A stretch of DNA of 64,000 nucleotides from Marsupella aquatica. Its lineage: Eukaryota; Marchantiophyta. Under the pieces are notes generated by a model, which saw only the letters and a program-made list of their open reading frames with translations, ran no database searches and had not been told where the DNA came from. Shown here piece after piece: positions 20,800 to 32,478 of this stretch; the first letter of the stretch is position 1; every line of letters starts with the position of its first letter. The stretch spans positions 17,794,001-17,858,000 of the forward strand of contig OZ316893.1 of NCBI GenBank assembly GCA_973895155.1, read 5' to 3'. A program made the position numbers and the translations under genes.

Positions 20800-22336
20800 A
20801 ATTTACCTTCATTGCAGCTCAAGAGACACCTGAGCAACCAGTGAATGAGGGGCTGACTCCCCGGCCAGGAGTGAAAGAGGTGGGGCTTGCAAACAAAGGA
20901 GTGCCCGCACAATAGCAAGCATTTTTCCTACATGGAGCATATTTCTAGAGGTGGTGTACTGACCTTTGACCGTGCACTTATAGACATCATGCGGCAAAAG
21001 ATTGTTGTGGACCTTGTCTGCCAGACAATTAGCCTATAGAGATGGAAGATGGAGACGCAACCTAGTGGAATTTAGTTCAGAAAATTGAGATAGACAACAT
21101 TGTTGTAACTGTACAAAGCTTAATAAAAGTGTGTCATCCAAATGTTCTGAATGTTGTACATGTTGCTCAATATGTTTTCATCTCGGCGAGCTCAGCCGAG
21201 ATGGAACAACACTCCCAAGATATCTCAGAGAGGGCACCAAGATGGTCAGAGAGACAACCAACACGAGAGCCAACATCACTAATTGTCCAAACCGCACAAC
21301 CCAAAACAATGTCGGAGTGGATGCCGACATAGGGTTTGACTGCGGGTGCAAATTAAGTCCATGTCGGCGGCATCGCTGAGTTTTGAGCACAGACTGATAT
21401 CAGTGAATGTTGAAAGTCACTGATAACTGATGAAATTATGTACCTCATATTAGTTTAGTATTAACGGGAGTATTAACAGGTTTTAAAAACAAATAAACAA
21501 CTAGGACTTAAGCTTAGGTTTAGCATTCACAGCCCAAATAACAGCTTGTAGTGCTGACTTAGTACAATATTTAACAGGAGCATTTCAAACAAATGTATGT
21601 ACGATGGGGGGTAAGGAAGCAAGATGGGAGAGTCAATGTTCATTCTGTCATTACACCCTAGAAAATTACATATCGGGCAGAGCCTACCGTACTATTGTCT
21701 GTGCATGGGGTTGGGGTTTGAGAAGGCATTCCTTTGTGGAGACCACGAGAGCCATGGCAAAGATCAATCAGGCTCACTACGTTTGGCAACCTCTTCTCAA
21801 TTATGTGTGACATATCATTGCTACTTATGAAGAGCCGGATCCGGTCAAAGCAGCAAGAGAGCAAGACACTGGACATTGATCTTGCAACAAAACATTTGAG
21901 GTGTTTTAGTATCTCAAAAAATGTCAAAGAGGTTGATCATTCATTCTAATAATATTTAGATAAAATTGGAATTAATCTAATACTTCAGTATTCCTTAAAT
22001 TGGGGCCGTGGGAGGCAATGTAGACAACATTCCTGACCATGGAGTATATCAACGCCAAATTCAAGTGGGATCCAAATGTCGCTAAACTAAACTTATTGCT
22101 ATTTGAAGATGGGGTCCTACAACTAAATCACCTGGTAATTAATCTATTGCTATTCAATCAAGCATTGGAAGCTACTGGGGACTACTTGTGAGTGGGAACA
22201 ACAGAAAATCTTGGGAGGAAAGGATTCTCAATGACCATTGAAATGGCTTGTTGCAGAAGAGTCAATGATAAGAAAGGTAGCAACAAAGGAGGCTCCAACC
22301 AAGAACCAAGTAGCAAATGGAGCTACAGGATTAGAA
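20800..22336. other. Gene-poor stretch with MITE-like debris
   Basis: No supported gene. At about 21,180 the inverted phrase tctcggcgagctcagccgaga, and at 21,395-21,445 an inverted relative of the MITE end (gataactgatga ... gtacctc), indicate fragments related to the 15.1-kb insertion. The remainder is AT-rich without recognised features. Confidence 0.4.
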
Positions 22337-22341
22337 CCAAC
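22337..22341. repeat. Left target-site duplication ccaac of the gypsy insertion
   Basis: ccaac immediately precedes LTR1 and recurs immediately after LTR3 (52,506-52,510), but it is not found beside LTR2. Confidence 0.8.
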
Positions 22342-22814
22342 TGTGACGGGTACCCCGTCACGGGAAGTCACACATAACTGGTTGCAAAGGCCGATACCTT
22401 GTTAATAGTCAATGTAAATAAGCCATTTTTTAATTTTTAGTTAATTCCGTCATTATAGGTTGATGATGCCCCAGGTGACTTTATATTCTTTCTCTCATAA
22501 TAGTTCTAAGATTTGCGGCGACCTAAGTGGGCAAATATTTTGGGACCTTGAAACTAGCCAGGACCAGCCCCATAGGACTTACCGTTTTGCTTCAAGAGCT
22601 ATTGTTGAGACCCCCATTGCAAAGTCAGGAGAGGGGGGGGTTTTTTTTTAAATAAATCCCTCCTCAGGAGGGCGAGTCCCATTAGTGGCCGTCCGAGAGA
22701 AAGAGGGGCTGCCTCGCGAGCCCATAGGGCTGCGTGCCCGGGCGATTAATGGGGCTCCGCGAGCTGAAGGGGCTGCCTCGCGAGCCCATAGGGCTGCGTG
22801 CCCGGGCAATTAAT

Positions 22815-23025
22815 GAGGTCCCGCGAGCTGGGAGGATCACGCGAGCGGGGGGGAGTTAAAGGGCCTCCCGCGAGCTGGGAGGATCACGCGAGCGGGGGGG
22901 AGTTAAAGGGCCTCCCGCGAGCTGGGAGGATCACGCGAGCGGGGGGGAGTTAAAGGGCCTCCCGCGAGCTGGGAGGATCACGCGAGCGGGGGGGAGTTGA
23001 AGGGCCTCCCGCGAGCCGGGAGGAA
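22815..23025 (+). repeat. 47-bp tandem repeat in LTR1
   Basis: Units start at 22,817, 22,864, 22,911, 22,958 and 23,005, with the core cccgcgagctgggagg and a G-run. LTR3 has the same arrangement; LTR2 has about two units fewer. Confidence 0.85.
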
Positions 23026-23447
23026 TGGCCGCGCGCCCTGCATAGGGCCGCGCGCAGGAGGACGCAAGGGTAAGGCCCGAGAAATGGGCCGGGGCGCATG
23101 GCGAAGGCGCCAGGAGTTTTTTCGGTTCTATTTTTTTTTCCTTCCTTTTTCTTTCCCTCTTCCTTTTGCACGACCCTCTCATTGCCGAAAGCAAAAACGG
23201 GGTTCTTCTCTCTCTTGCCGGAAGCTCTCTCCAGATTCTAATTATTTTTGAAGCTCTCTCTTTCATGGTGGATTAGTGGGGCTTGCTGGCGTCATTCTTC
23301 CAGGCATTAGTGGCGGCCGCACGGAGTAGTGACGGGAAATTGAGAGAATTTAAGTGATCGGGCTACGGGGGCTGTTTCGGGCCAGGGAATTGACATTGCC
23401 ACGGGTGACGGGATTGGTGATTGAGAAATTGATTTTGGGATGCATGG

Positions 23448-25304
23448 ATGCTAGATCAACCAGAGTTTAGTGCGTCACGCATTCGGAGATACAAGGCTGC
23501 TTACCGTGACTACGTGGAGACTCGGATTACACGGGAAAGGGAAGAGAGAGAAGTTATGATGAGCACGGGATTGGCAGCGGGTTCCTCACCGGTGGGTAGG
23601 AAGATTTTTCGTCGAATTTATCCCAAGACCTCCACCAAGGTGATGGAGGATTGTCGGAACATTTTCCAAGCCACCGGGCTTACAGAATTCATGAAGGTGG
23701 AGATTACCATCCCTTCAGGGAAGAGCTGGGACATTGAGGCCGGGATGGAGTTCCGAACGGAGGGAATCTACTTTGAATGTCTCAAACGTGTAGTGCCCCA
23801 TGTGGAGTTGGCTAAGCTATTGTTTCTTGAGAATCAGAAATTCTCATTCACACCTCGGAATATCAGGGGAGAACTCACGTTGAAAATGGTGGCCACTTGG
23901 GTGACCAATCCTACCTCCACCACCGCCATCCCTCTTTCTGCTGTCAAGGATGTTGAGTATAAGGGCTTCCTGGCCAAGGTGCATCAACGGGTTCTTGGCA
24001 ACGTGCAATCCGGAGTGCTGAATGAGGAGCATTTCGTGGTAGCTATGGACATCAAGAACTACCCAGCCCATGTGTACGGATGGTGGTGCTACGGATTGAA
24101 GAAGCTATTGGCCGCTGAGCCCGGGAGTGTGAAACCAGGTGGGGCTGTACATTTGATGGGGTCATTTGTATTGGCCAGGGCAGAAGGGTTGATTGGTTCT
24201 CCGGGGCATGAAGACACGGGATCATCTCTCACCACGGAGATCCGGAGTATTGCCACTACCGTTTTAGGGAAGCTCACGGAGGAATCATTGTCTGCTGGTG
24301 GGGAGGATAATAGAGAAGAAGAGAACCAGGAGGATGATTGCACATTGGAGTGGCTTGAATCACTCGTGGGAGATCCGAAACAGCCTCTGGAATACAACAT
24401 TCCGGATGTTTACTTGGCAGAGCTACGGGATTTCAGAGAGGGAGTCCACGAGGGACTCAAGCTAGTCCACGCATTGAGGGAGTCTCTCAAGCACGCCACA
24501 GTCAAAGTAGAGACGTTAGAGCAGAGCATCCTGTCACTGAAGGAGGTGATCAAGACCAAGGAGCAGACCATTCATGAGAAGGTCAGGCACATCAATGCAG
24601 CTCACGTAGAGATCACCAACTTGAAGGGAGCTTTGTCCACCAAGGCCAAGGAAGCAGAAGAAGTAGGAGCGTTGAGGCAAGCATTGGCCAAAGAGAAGCA
24701 AAATTCTGGAGAAGTGATGGAGTGGAGGAACCAGGTGGGAGCACTACGGAGTCAGGTGGCAGCCTTTGAGACACGAGCGAAGAGAAGTGAGGCCCTGAGT
24801 CTAGGGAAACGGAAGAGTCCCGGCACACCTGGCTCCACACTTTCCCCGGATGTGATCTCCCAAGCTATCGAGATGGTGGTGAAGGAGGTTAGTGGGAAGT
24901 ATGGACCCTTGTTGGATGGAGCCAAGAAGAGTCAGGAGAAGAGTAAGAGCTTGGAGAAGAAGCTCCGGGAGGTACGGAAATCGTTACGGGAGGCTCAGGT
25001 CAGTACGGGGATGCCACCCAGGTCTGTCACCCCCGGGACTCCCATGGCCACGGGGCAAGTTCTACCGTTGGAGTTGCGGTCCGGAGAAGAGGCTACCCTC
25101 TGGAAGGACACAATTGGTGAGGGGTACATCAAGGCGTGGCAGGCCTTGGCTGCTTTGAGGAAGCGCGGGAGCAGCAGCACTAAGAGTACTCCGTCGAAGA
25201 AGAAGAAAAGTACGGTGGCACTCACTCCCGTGAGTGATGAGGAGGAGGACCACTCACGGGGCACAAGTCCGGGCACCGAGAGCGAAGAAGAAGAGGAGGA
25301 TTAG
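23448..25304 (+). CDS. LTR-encoded 618-aa coiled-coil protein (LTR1 copy)
   Basis: An intact ORF wholly inside the LTR. Residues 1-45 are basic (IRRYKAAYRDYVETRITRE). Residues about 60-260 form a globular domain containing WDIEAGMEFRTEGIYFECL and YPAHVYGWWCYGLKKLLA. Residues about 325-460 are a heptad-rich coiled coil, a second helix with KYGPLLDGAKKSQEK follows, and the C-terminus is basic then strongly acidic (ESEEEEED). No enzyme motif is visible. The protein is identical in all three LTR copies, which indicates recent spread or selection. I do not recognise the family; its layout (globular domain, coiled coil, charged tail) parallels the 1,220-residue protein of the 10-kb insertion. Role unknown: a gag-like accessory or a regulator of the element are possibilities. 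Confidence 0.75.
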   Translation: MLDQPEFSASRIRRYKAAYRDYVETRITREREEREVMMSTGLAAGSSPVGRKIFRRIYPKTSTKVMEDCRNIFQATGLTEFMKVEITIPSGKSWDIEAGMEFRTEGIYFECLKRVVPHVELAKLLFLENQKFSFTPRNIRGELTLKMVATWVTNPTSTTAIPLSAVKDVEYKGFLAKVHQRVLGNVQSGVLNEEHFVVAMDIKNYPAHVYGWWCYGLKKLLAAEPGSVKPGGAVHLMGSFVLARAEGLIGSPGHEDTGSSLTTEIRSIATTVLGKLTEESLSAGGEDNREEENQEDDCTLEWLESLVGDPKQPLEYNIPDVYLAELRDFREGVHEGLKLVHALRESLKHATVKVETLEQSILSLKEVIKTKEQTIHEKVRHINAAHVEITNLKGALSTKAKEAEEVGALRQALAKEKQNSGEVMEWRNQVGALRSQVAAFETRAKRSEALSLGKRKSPGTPGSTLSPDVISQAIEMVVKEVSGKYGPLLDGAKKSQEKSKSLEKKLREVRKSLREAQVSTGMPPRSVTPGTPMATGQVLPLELRSGEEATLWKDTIGEGYIKAWQALAALRKRGSSSTKSTPSKKKKSTVALTPVSDEEEDHSRGTSPGTESEEEEED

Positions 25305-25633
25305 ATAGGCGTACGGACGTGGGTGTACGGCCTCCAGATTTCCAACATTTTAGTGGGGGGTCACTCATGGGCTTGTTGGGATGAGCTCGCGGAGCTGATT
25401 CCAACAAGAGGCGGCGCTCCTCAAACGGAGCCAGGATGAGCAAGTTATGGCCTGGAGAACTTATGTTTTTGCGGTACGGAAACGGCCATAACTCAGGCGT
25501 CTGAAGTCCGTTGAGGGAGCGACTTAGTGATTCGGAAGCAGGAAAAGAAGAGCTATCCAGGGGTGAGCTCAGGTGTGCACTTGGAAGGGCACCTAGTTTC
25601 GGCCATTTTGGGGTGCCTCTCACTTTCAGGGTT

Positions 25634-25696
25634 CACGTGTACTGTTGGGGCGCCGTCGAAGGCACCGTCGGCCCCCTTGTTTTGGGTTTAGGGTTT
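25634..25696 (+). promoter_or_regulatory. G-box and telo-box downstream of the LTR ORF (LTR1)
   Basis: CACGTG at 25,634-25,639 and TAGGGTTT at 25,689-25,696 lie 3' of the ORF and about 0.7 kb before the LTR end. Both are well-known plant promoter motifs, so the promoter of the genomic transcript may lie here, which would place the ORF in U3. Equivalent pairs occur in LTR2 and LTR3. No clear TATA box was found. Confidence 0.4.
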
Positions 25697-26435
25697 TAGC
25701 AGCATGTGTGTGCCGCATGCTCCTCTTCAGTTTAAGGATTTCTCTTAGTGCAAGGTTTTAGCGGCGCCGCTAGGGTAGCCGCCACCGTTGTGACCCTGTG
25801 AGGGGTGCTTTGGTGTGATTTTTCAGTATTTAGGGGGATAGCCCCGAAGTAGTTAGGGGGACTCAGTGTGAAGTTAGCAAGGAGGGATAGAGTGGAGCCT
25901 GAGGAGTTTGAAAGCGTGTTCAGAGTAGTGAGGGGGAGCCATACTCATTGTCCGGAGAGGCAGGAGTTGAGTAGACGGCAGGAGGCCGGGTTACTCATGC
26001 AATGTGTATCGTTTTTCCCAAGAGATATGGATCTGTACATTTGACTTGATGGGCTTTTGTTGTGTGTTCCTTCTCCCTTTTTCGCTTTCCGAATTGTGTT
26101 CTCCCGTTCTATGATTTGAAGAAACTTGCTTGGTTTGAGTCGGCCTTGTGAGTAGGGGTGGTGACAGCACTCTTTGGGTGACTCCGAGTGAAGGTGTAGT
26201 GGGGTAGTCGGCAGGACTTGATCAAAAGCTGTGGGGTGAGGGTAGTCGGTAGACTTGATCAAAACCTACATTTCCGGGAGCGGAAACCAAAATACTCATC
26301 CTGGTGTGAAAAGAATCCAAATAGCGTCCCTCCACGACCCCGTAATACGATACCAACGGTTTAAGCGAAGAAAAGTGCGGTTTGCACGTATTAACCGTTG
26401 GAGAGGCAAGTGACATAAGTGTGGTCTTTTGTTTT

Positions 26436-26452
26436 TGGCGCCGCTGCCGGGG
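26436..26452 (+). other. Primer-binding site, tRNA-Asp type (truncated element)
   Basis: TGGCGCCGCTGCCGGGG lies 20 bp after LTR1 and differs at one base from the complement of the plant tRNA-Asp 3' end, the site used by Tat/Athila-like gypsy elements. Confidence 0.85.
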
Positions 26453-26670
26453 AATCCTTCTTCTTGTTTGACGACACGAAGGAGGGGAGCTACGTCTATT
26501 GGGAGTTCAAACCTATCAACCACAACGCAACTTGCGACGGTTGATACGTGAGAAGTTTGTTGGTTACTTTGTTATTGTACGTCAACCACAACGCATCGTG
26601 CGACGGTTGATGTTTACAAATATTGCTTTCTGAGACATTGGTGTAAGTTTGGAATGCAGGTCTCAATGGG

Positions 26671-29600
26671 ATGCCGAGAGGGAGAAGGGGAGGTAGAGGA
26701 AGTCCCCAACACACACGTACCCCAAGATCAGAGCTAGAAGGGGGGCCCTCTTGGATTGGGACCAGACGACGAGTTGCTGCCGAAGAACGCTTACGGCTTG
26801 CAGAAGAGAGGAGGTTGCCACTGGTGCTGGAAGAACAAGTTGGTGTGCAACAGGAAGAGGCTCAACGTAATGAGGCCATATGCCCAGACGAAGAGCCAGA
26901 CATAGATCACGAGCGAGAAGAAGGAGAGCCCTTTGTGTTGGTGCAGTCTGAGTTACAAAATCTGATCCCAGAGCTCACTGCATTGCCACAAATCATCTCA
27001 CACCTATCATCGGTGCTGTTACCGGTGGCCCAACAAGCGCCATTACCACCTGTGTTGATACAGGCACCGGCTGCACCGATGGCAGCTGCACAACGTACCC
27101 GTGTTCAGTACGTACCCTTCAAGGGGAGACCAAAGGATGATCCAGACGAATGGATTGAGGAGTTTGAAGGGATTGCCGAAGCTAATGGGGAGTCTGCACA
27201 TAAGCTCACTATCATTCCTGGAATGATGAGAGGGGAGGCAGGTCCATGGTTCATTTCGTTGTTGGCCAACGTGAAAGCTGATTGGGCTCTGTTCAAGCAA
27301 GCCTTCTTGAAGGAGTTCAGATCCATAGGAGTGGAGGCCACCTCACTATTAAAGGTGGGCCAACTCAGGATGAAGAAGAAGGAGTCATTACGGAGGTTTT
27401 TGCAAAGGTTCCAAAAGCTGGTACGTCGGATCCAAGCCCGTACCGATGATGCTATGCGTCAAGCCTGGTTTGTGGCTGCCCTACCAAGCAAGATGGGGTT
27501 CTTTGTACGTCAAGCCAAGCCAACCACATTGGCTGAAGCTATTGCAGCAGCGGAGTCATACACCGCAGCTGATGCCACAAGCAAGCGTTGCCGAAGAAAG
27601 AAGCTGAAGCCGGTTGACAGTTCCTCCAGTGAGGAGTCGAGTGGATCTGATTCAGATAGTAGTGATGAATCTGAGGATTCTGAGAGTACTACAGAGTCAG
27701 ACACTACGGAGTCAGAAGCTGAAAGACGAAGGAGGAAGAAGAAGAAGTTGTCAAAGAAAGTCAAGAAGTCCTCTCACCGTGAAGTGATACTACCCACGGT
27801 GGCCGTTACACCATTGTCTACGGCAAGACGCCTGAAGGAGCAAGAGGCCAGATATGATGAGCTGACGGAGCAAATGAAAGCGTTGAAAGTACATTTTGCC
27901 GGACTCAAACCTGAGAGGAGAAAAGTTCCGGTGGAGAGAGCCAATGTGTGGTGCACCAAGTGCATGAAGTTTGGTCATGCCCCGAAGGAGTGCCCAGCGG
28001 GAGAACCAGCCAAGGTTTTCCAAGTACGGGAGGAGGATGTTGAGGGGGCAAGCTACTCAAATCCTTCATATGCAGCGGAAGGGCCAATAGAGTACTTCAT
28101 GGAGGAGCCACCAGAGGCCAACGTGTATAGTGTACAACCTCTCAACCCGGGACCACGGAGCATTCATGGAGTTTCAACAAACGCCGGAGCACCCGCATAC
28201 TCCAACTATCCCAACGCTAACCCAGGGAATCGACCACCGTACCCTGGAGTGAGGAAGATCCCTATTTGTTACAATTGTAGAGTGGCGGGCCACTACGCTA
28301 ATGTGTGCCCAGAGCCCACCCGTCAAGGCAATGGAGATTTTGCCCGGCTGTGTCAACTATGCAAGGGGGAGGGTCATCTTGCACCACACTGCCCAACCTT
28401 GGAGGCGTTCAAGGCTCAACCGATTGGGGCACAAGAGAAGAAGGGGCCGCCACCTCCTCTGAAAGAAGCTAGCGTCAACTTTCTCACCACGGAAGCAGTC
28501 GACACCCCTCTAATCACTAGAAGAGAAGAAACCGTAGTGAACATTCCCAAGCAAAGGATGACCACCATAACGGAGGAGGTGGTACCGCTAGTCGTTGTAG
28601 TATCTCCAGTTGTTGAGATACCGGTGGTTGTTGTTGCAACATCTACGGAAGTTGAAGTTGCTAACCCCTCACCCCCAAGTCATGAGTGGACTCATGCTGA
28701 GAATCTACCGGAGGAAGACAGCGACGAGGAGAGAAGGCATTACTCTTGTTACCGAGTCTCCACTCGATCCGGCAAAAAGAAGGGCAAGTCCGAGCTCAAG
28801 CAGAAGTACAAGGAGGTGCATCAAGCTTCCACATCGGGTACCTCACACGAACCGGAGGTGCCACCCATGGAGGATAGTGACTTTGATCGGGACAACCCCA
28901 AGTTGTTCTATCCGAAGGTGGGAGAAGAGGTACGTAAGCAGTTGGAGGAGCTAGAAGCACAAGCCATGCAAGCGGCCATTGACAAAGACATGGAGGAGGC
29001 AAAGGCCAGAAAGAAAGCGGAGGAGAGGGTTGTTCGTTGGAAACCGGGAGAAGAGGTCATCCCACCCATACCTCCTGCAACCGCGTACAACATTGCTCAA
29101 GACATTCTGGATTGCCCAGTCAGTGCCACAATTGGTCAACTATTACGGGATAGCTCCCTATACCGTCGCCAAGTCAAGGAGATTCTCATGAGGAGGAGAC
29201 GTAGAAGAAGGTTACCCAAAGTTGGGGCTGACCCCATACAAGTCAACTGGGTCACGGAGGATTTGGGTGCCCCAGAACTCACGGTGGACATCAATGGATG
29301 TGCAATACGGTTTGTACCGGTGGACGGGGGCTCGGGAGTCAACATCATGACTGAGGAGACGGCAAACCGGTTGGGGTATACAGAGTTAGAACCACCGGCA
29401 CGTGCCATGAGGTTGGCTGATGGTGCACGGGTGGTGCCGTTGGGGTGTCTCACCAAGATTCCAACAATGATTGGGGGAAAATCTTTCCCCCTCAACTATT
29501 TGGTGATGCGACCCGTTCGGCCGTACGGTTTTCCCATTTTAATTGGCAGGCCATGGTTGTATGTGGCCAAGGTCACAAGTGATTGGGGCAAACGGCAGTT

Positions 29601-31735
29601 TCGGTTTGGTATCCCCACTATCACTATTCCATGGTCAGCGGAGTCACCTCACGGGGAGACTACGACTATGGAGGAGGAATATGATTCAGAGGTCACCTCA
29701 GATGAAGACGAGGATGAAGTATACATGGTGAAACTGATTTCTCACCTCACGGAGGAAGATGTTTTTGGCCCCGGAGTTGCTACTCAAGAGCATGCAGTAG
29801 AGGAATCAGTTAGCCAAGTGCACGCTGTTCTAGAAGAGATGGAAGACGAGCGAAGCAAAATTGTGGAGGCTGAACCTCTAGAGATTCATGATAGGGAGGC
29901 AGAGGATCACCCCGAGGAGGTGGAAATGCAAGCCCACACGATCATGTTTGATGATGAGCAAAGAGAGCAGTTTTTGAATGACATCCTGGATGATGACTTT
30001 AGAGAGGAGCTATTGTCACATTACAAAGAATCTGACGTTGAAGAAATAATGGCCCATGTGACAAAGGATCCACCTCCATCCCGACCAGACCAGGAGGAGA
30101 GTGATGCACCGGTGTATGGAGGGATGAGGCTCGCACGGTTGGAAGAAACCTTTGATGAGGAGACACGCAACAAGTTGGACGTGATCAGGCCGGAGCAGTA
30201 CACAAAGGTGGAAGTGGGTGAGGGCAAGACACTCAACATTGGTAGTAAGTTGGATGCTACGGAGCAACGCACGATTCAGGAATTGTTGAAAGAGTACCAA
30301 GACGTATTTGCGTGGAGCCACCAAGATTTGAAAGGAGTGCCACCTGAGTTTGGTGAGCACAGCATTGACCTGATGTCAGGAGCACGACCTGTGAGGCAAC
30401 GCCAATACCGCCTCAACCCCAAATACTCACTCATGGTGAAGGAGGAGATTGACCGTTTGTTGGATGCAGGATTCATTTATCCGGTCATGCATAGTGAGTG
30501 GGTGTCACCCATCGTAATCGTGCCCAAGAAAAAGGGGCCAGACGGGAAGGTGAAAATACGGGTGTGCCAAGATTTTCGAAAGTTGAATGATGCGACCAAG
30601 AAGGATCACTACCCGCTACCGTTCACGGATATCGTGTTGGACATGGTAGCAGGTTGGGAGATATACAGCTTCTTGGATGGCTACTCTGGGTACAACCAAA
30701 TCTGGATACGGGAGGAGGACCAACTCAAGACGGCTTTCACAACAGAGTGGGGGATTTTTGCATTCCGGAGAATGCCTTTTGGGTTGTGCAATGCCCCTGG
30801 CATGTTCCAACGGCTCATGATGAATATATTTCATGACTTTTTACGCAGGTTCTTGGAGATCTTTATTGATGACTTTGCTGTCTACGGCAAACGAGTCAAG
30901 CATCCGGAACACTTACGGTTGACTTTTCAGCGGTGCCGGGAGACTTGCCTGAAGCTGCATCCGGAGAAATGTTTCTTTGGAATTGAGGAGGGAATCCTAT
31001 TGGGCCACAAAGTGTCTGCACGAGGGATTGAAGTTGATCGTGAGAAGGTCGCCGTGTGGGTAGCAGTCTCATTTCCCAAGAATGTGAAGGAAGTGAGAGG
31101 GTTCTTGGGGTGTGTTGGCTACTACCGACGCTTCATCAAAGACTTTGCCAAGGTAGCCATGCCACTCACTTCCATGTTGAAAAAAGGAAGTGAGTTTGAA
31201 CCTACTCCTTCCCGTCAGGCTGCTTTTGATGAATTGAAGAAACGATTGCTAGAGGCCCCCGTGCTCATTACGCCCAATTGGAATAAGGAATTCCATGTTT
31301 ACGTAGACGTATCAGGATTTTGCATCGGTGCCGTTTTGAGTCAGTTAGATGATGATGGAAGAGACCATCCCATCTACTTTGCCAGTAGGCAGTTGGCCCC
31401 GGCAGAGAAAAACTACTCACCCACCGATAGGGAGGCACTTGGTATCATCTACGCTTGTAAGAAGTATCGTCATTATTTGTTGGGGTACAAGGTTGTGTTC
31501 CACACGGATCACAACAGCTTGAAATACATGGTCAACAAGCCAGATCTGTCCGGGAGAATTGCACGTTGGGTTTTGTTGCTACAAGAGTTCAACTATGAGG
31601 TGAGAGTAAGATCGGGGAAGAGTCATAGCAATGCAGACTTCTTCTCCCGTATTGAGGGAGCATCTGACTCCCAGGAGATTGATGATCGGTTCCCGGATGA
31701 GGAAGTGTTCAGCGTGAATACAGAGGCCACTACTT
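26671..31735 (+). CDS. Gypsy gag-pol polyprotein, partial (cut by assembly gap)
   Basis: An open frame of 1,688 codons from MPRGRRGGRG to the gap at 31,736, identical as far as I can see to the first part of the complete copy at 42,070-48,468. It includes the gag domain, three CCHC zinc knuckles, the aspartic protease motif DGGSGVN, reverse transcriptase with FIDDF, and RNase H. The frame runs without interruption into the gap, and the integrase and 3' LTR that should follow are missing. After the gap comes unrelated sequence, so the truncation is an assembly break and not evidence of a biological deletion. Confidence 0.9.
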
Positions 31736-31835
31736 NNNNNNNNNNNNNNNNNNNNNNNNNNNNNNNNNNNNNNNNNNNNNNNNNNNNNNNNNNNNNNNNN
31801 NNNNNNNNNNNNNNNNNNNNNNNNNNNNNNNNNNN
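31736..31835. other. Assembly gap (100 N)
   Basis: Exactly 100 N, a typical scaffolding placeholder of unknown true length. The left side is gypsy pol; the right side is unrelated DNA bearing a copia insertion. Confidence 0.99.
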
Positions 31836-31920
31836 CTTCCTAACCAAATTCCCTCGCAACTTGTCAAACACTTGCGAGTTAAAAATTGTCGCAGACGCTT
31901 CGCATTATGCCGCACGGTCC
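31836..31920. other. Left flank of the copia insertion
   Basis: 85 bp of unrecognised sequence ending in the target duplication ggtcc (31,916-31,920). It continues on the other side of the copia element at 37,392. Confidence 0.6.
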
Positions 31921-32287
31921 TGTTGAGCATAGACGACGATCGCAACGGCAAGCCCATGAACCATCCAACGCACAATAGTCGACACAAGAGATACGTGGTT
32001 CACCTCCTTGAGGCTACGTCCACGGGAACACACAAGAGAGCTTTACTGAACTCTAAGCCCGTCGGCTATACCGAGTCTCCACAGTGTAAGCTCTCCCTAT
32101 CTCTCAAGTGGCTCCATAACAATGAGCCTTGGTTCTACCTCTCCAAGCACACATGCCTCTTATGATATAGTGTGCAACTTAGTTGTACCTAACCACATAG
32201 TTGTACCTAACCACATAGTTGTACCTAATCACGTTGTTGTACCAACCACGTCATACCTAACCTAGACGTAAGAGTAAATACCCAACA
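31921..32287 (-). repeat. Copia 3' LTR (367 bp)
   Basis: Matches the right LTR except for a shorter 18-bp minisatellite (ttgtacctaaccacatag-type units, about 32,172-32,240). The 72-bp length difference equals four units. Confidence 0.92.
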
Positions 32288-32298
32288 ATCTTCCCCTT
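32288..32298 (-). other. Copia polypurine tract
   Basis: The minus strand reads AAGGGGAAGAT directly beside the 3' LTR, the expected site for plus-strand priming. Confidence 0.75.
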
Positions 32299-32478
32299 GA
32301 CTCTGGTCTAGGGGAGAGTAATACTGCCAATGTATATGATCCCTCAGCGGGAAGTTCTGGACAGAAACCAAACCGGTTTCCCTCTCTAACTAGAGCAAAC
32401 CAGAACTAAGCCGTAGCCTAATACATAGGAATGAGGAAGAGCATATATCAGTAATTACAATGAATGTTTAAGAAAACT

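Larger units (their letters stand above)
22342..26415 (+). repeat. Ty3/gypsy LTR1 (4,074 bp), protein-coding
   Basis: Starts TGTGACGGGTACC and ends GGCAAGTGACA, and is followed after 20 bp by a primer-binding site. It is almost identical to the segments at 37,830-41,814 and 48,433-52,505. It contains four to five 47-bp GC-rich tandem units (22,815-23,025), an intact 618-codon ORF (23,448-25,304), then a G-box and a telo-box. At about 4 kb it is long for an LTR, and the ORF occupies nearly half of it. Confidence 0.92.

Noticed and set aside
23448-25304. The LTR ORF as a captured host gene with a known function
   Set aside because: It has no introns, no recognised host domain, and is identical in three LTRs; host origin cannot be supported from sequence alone.
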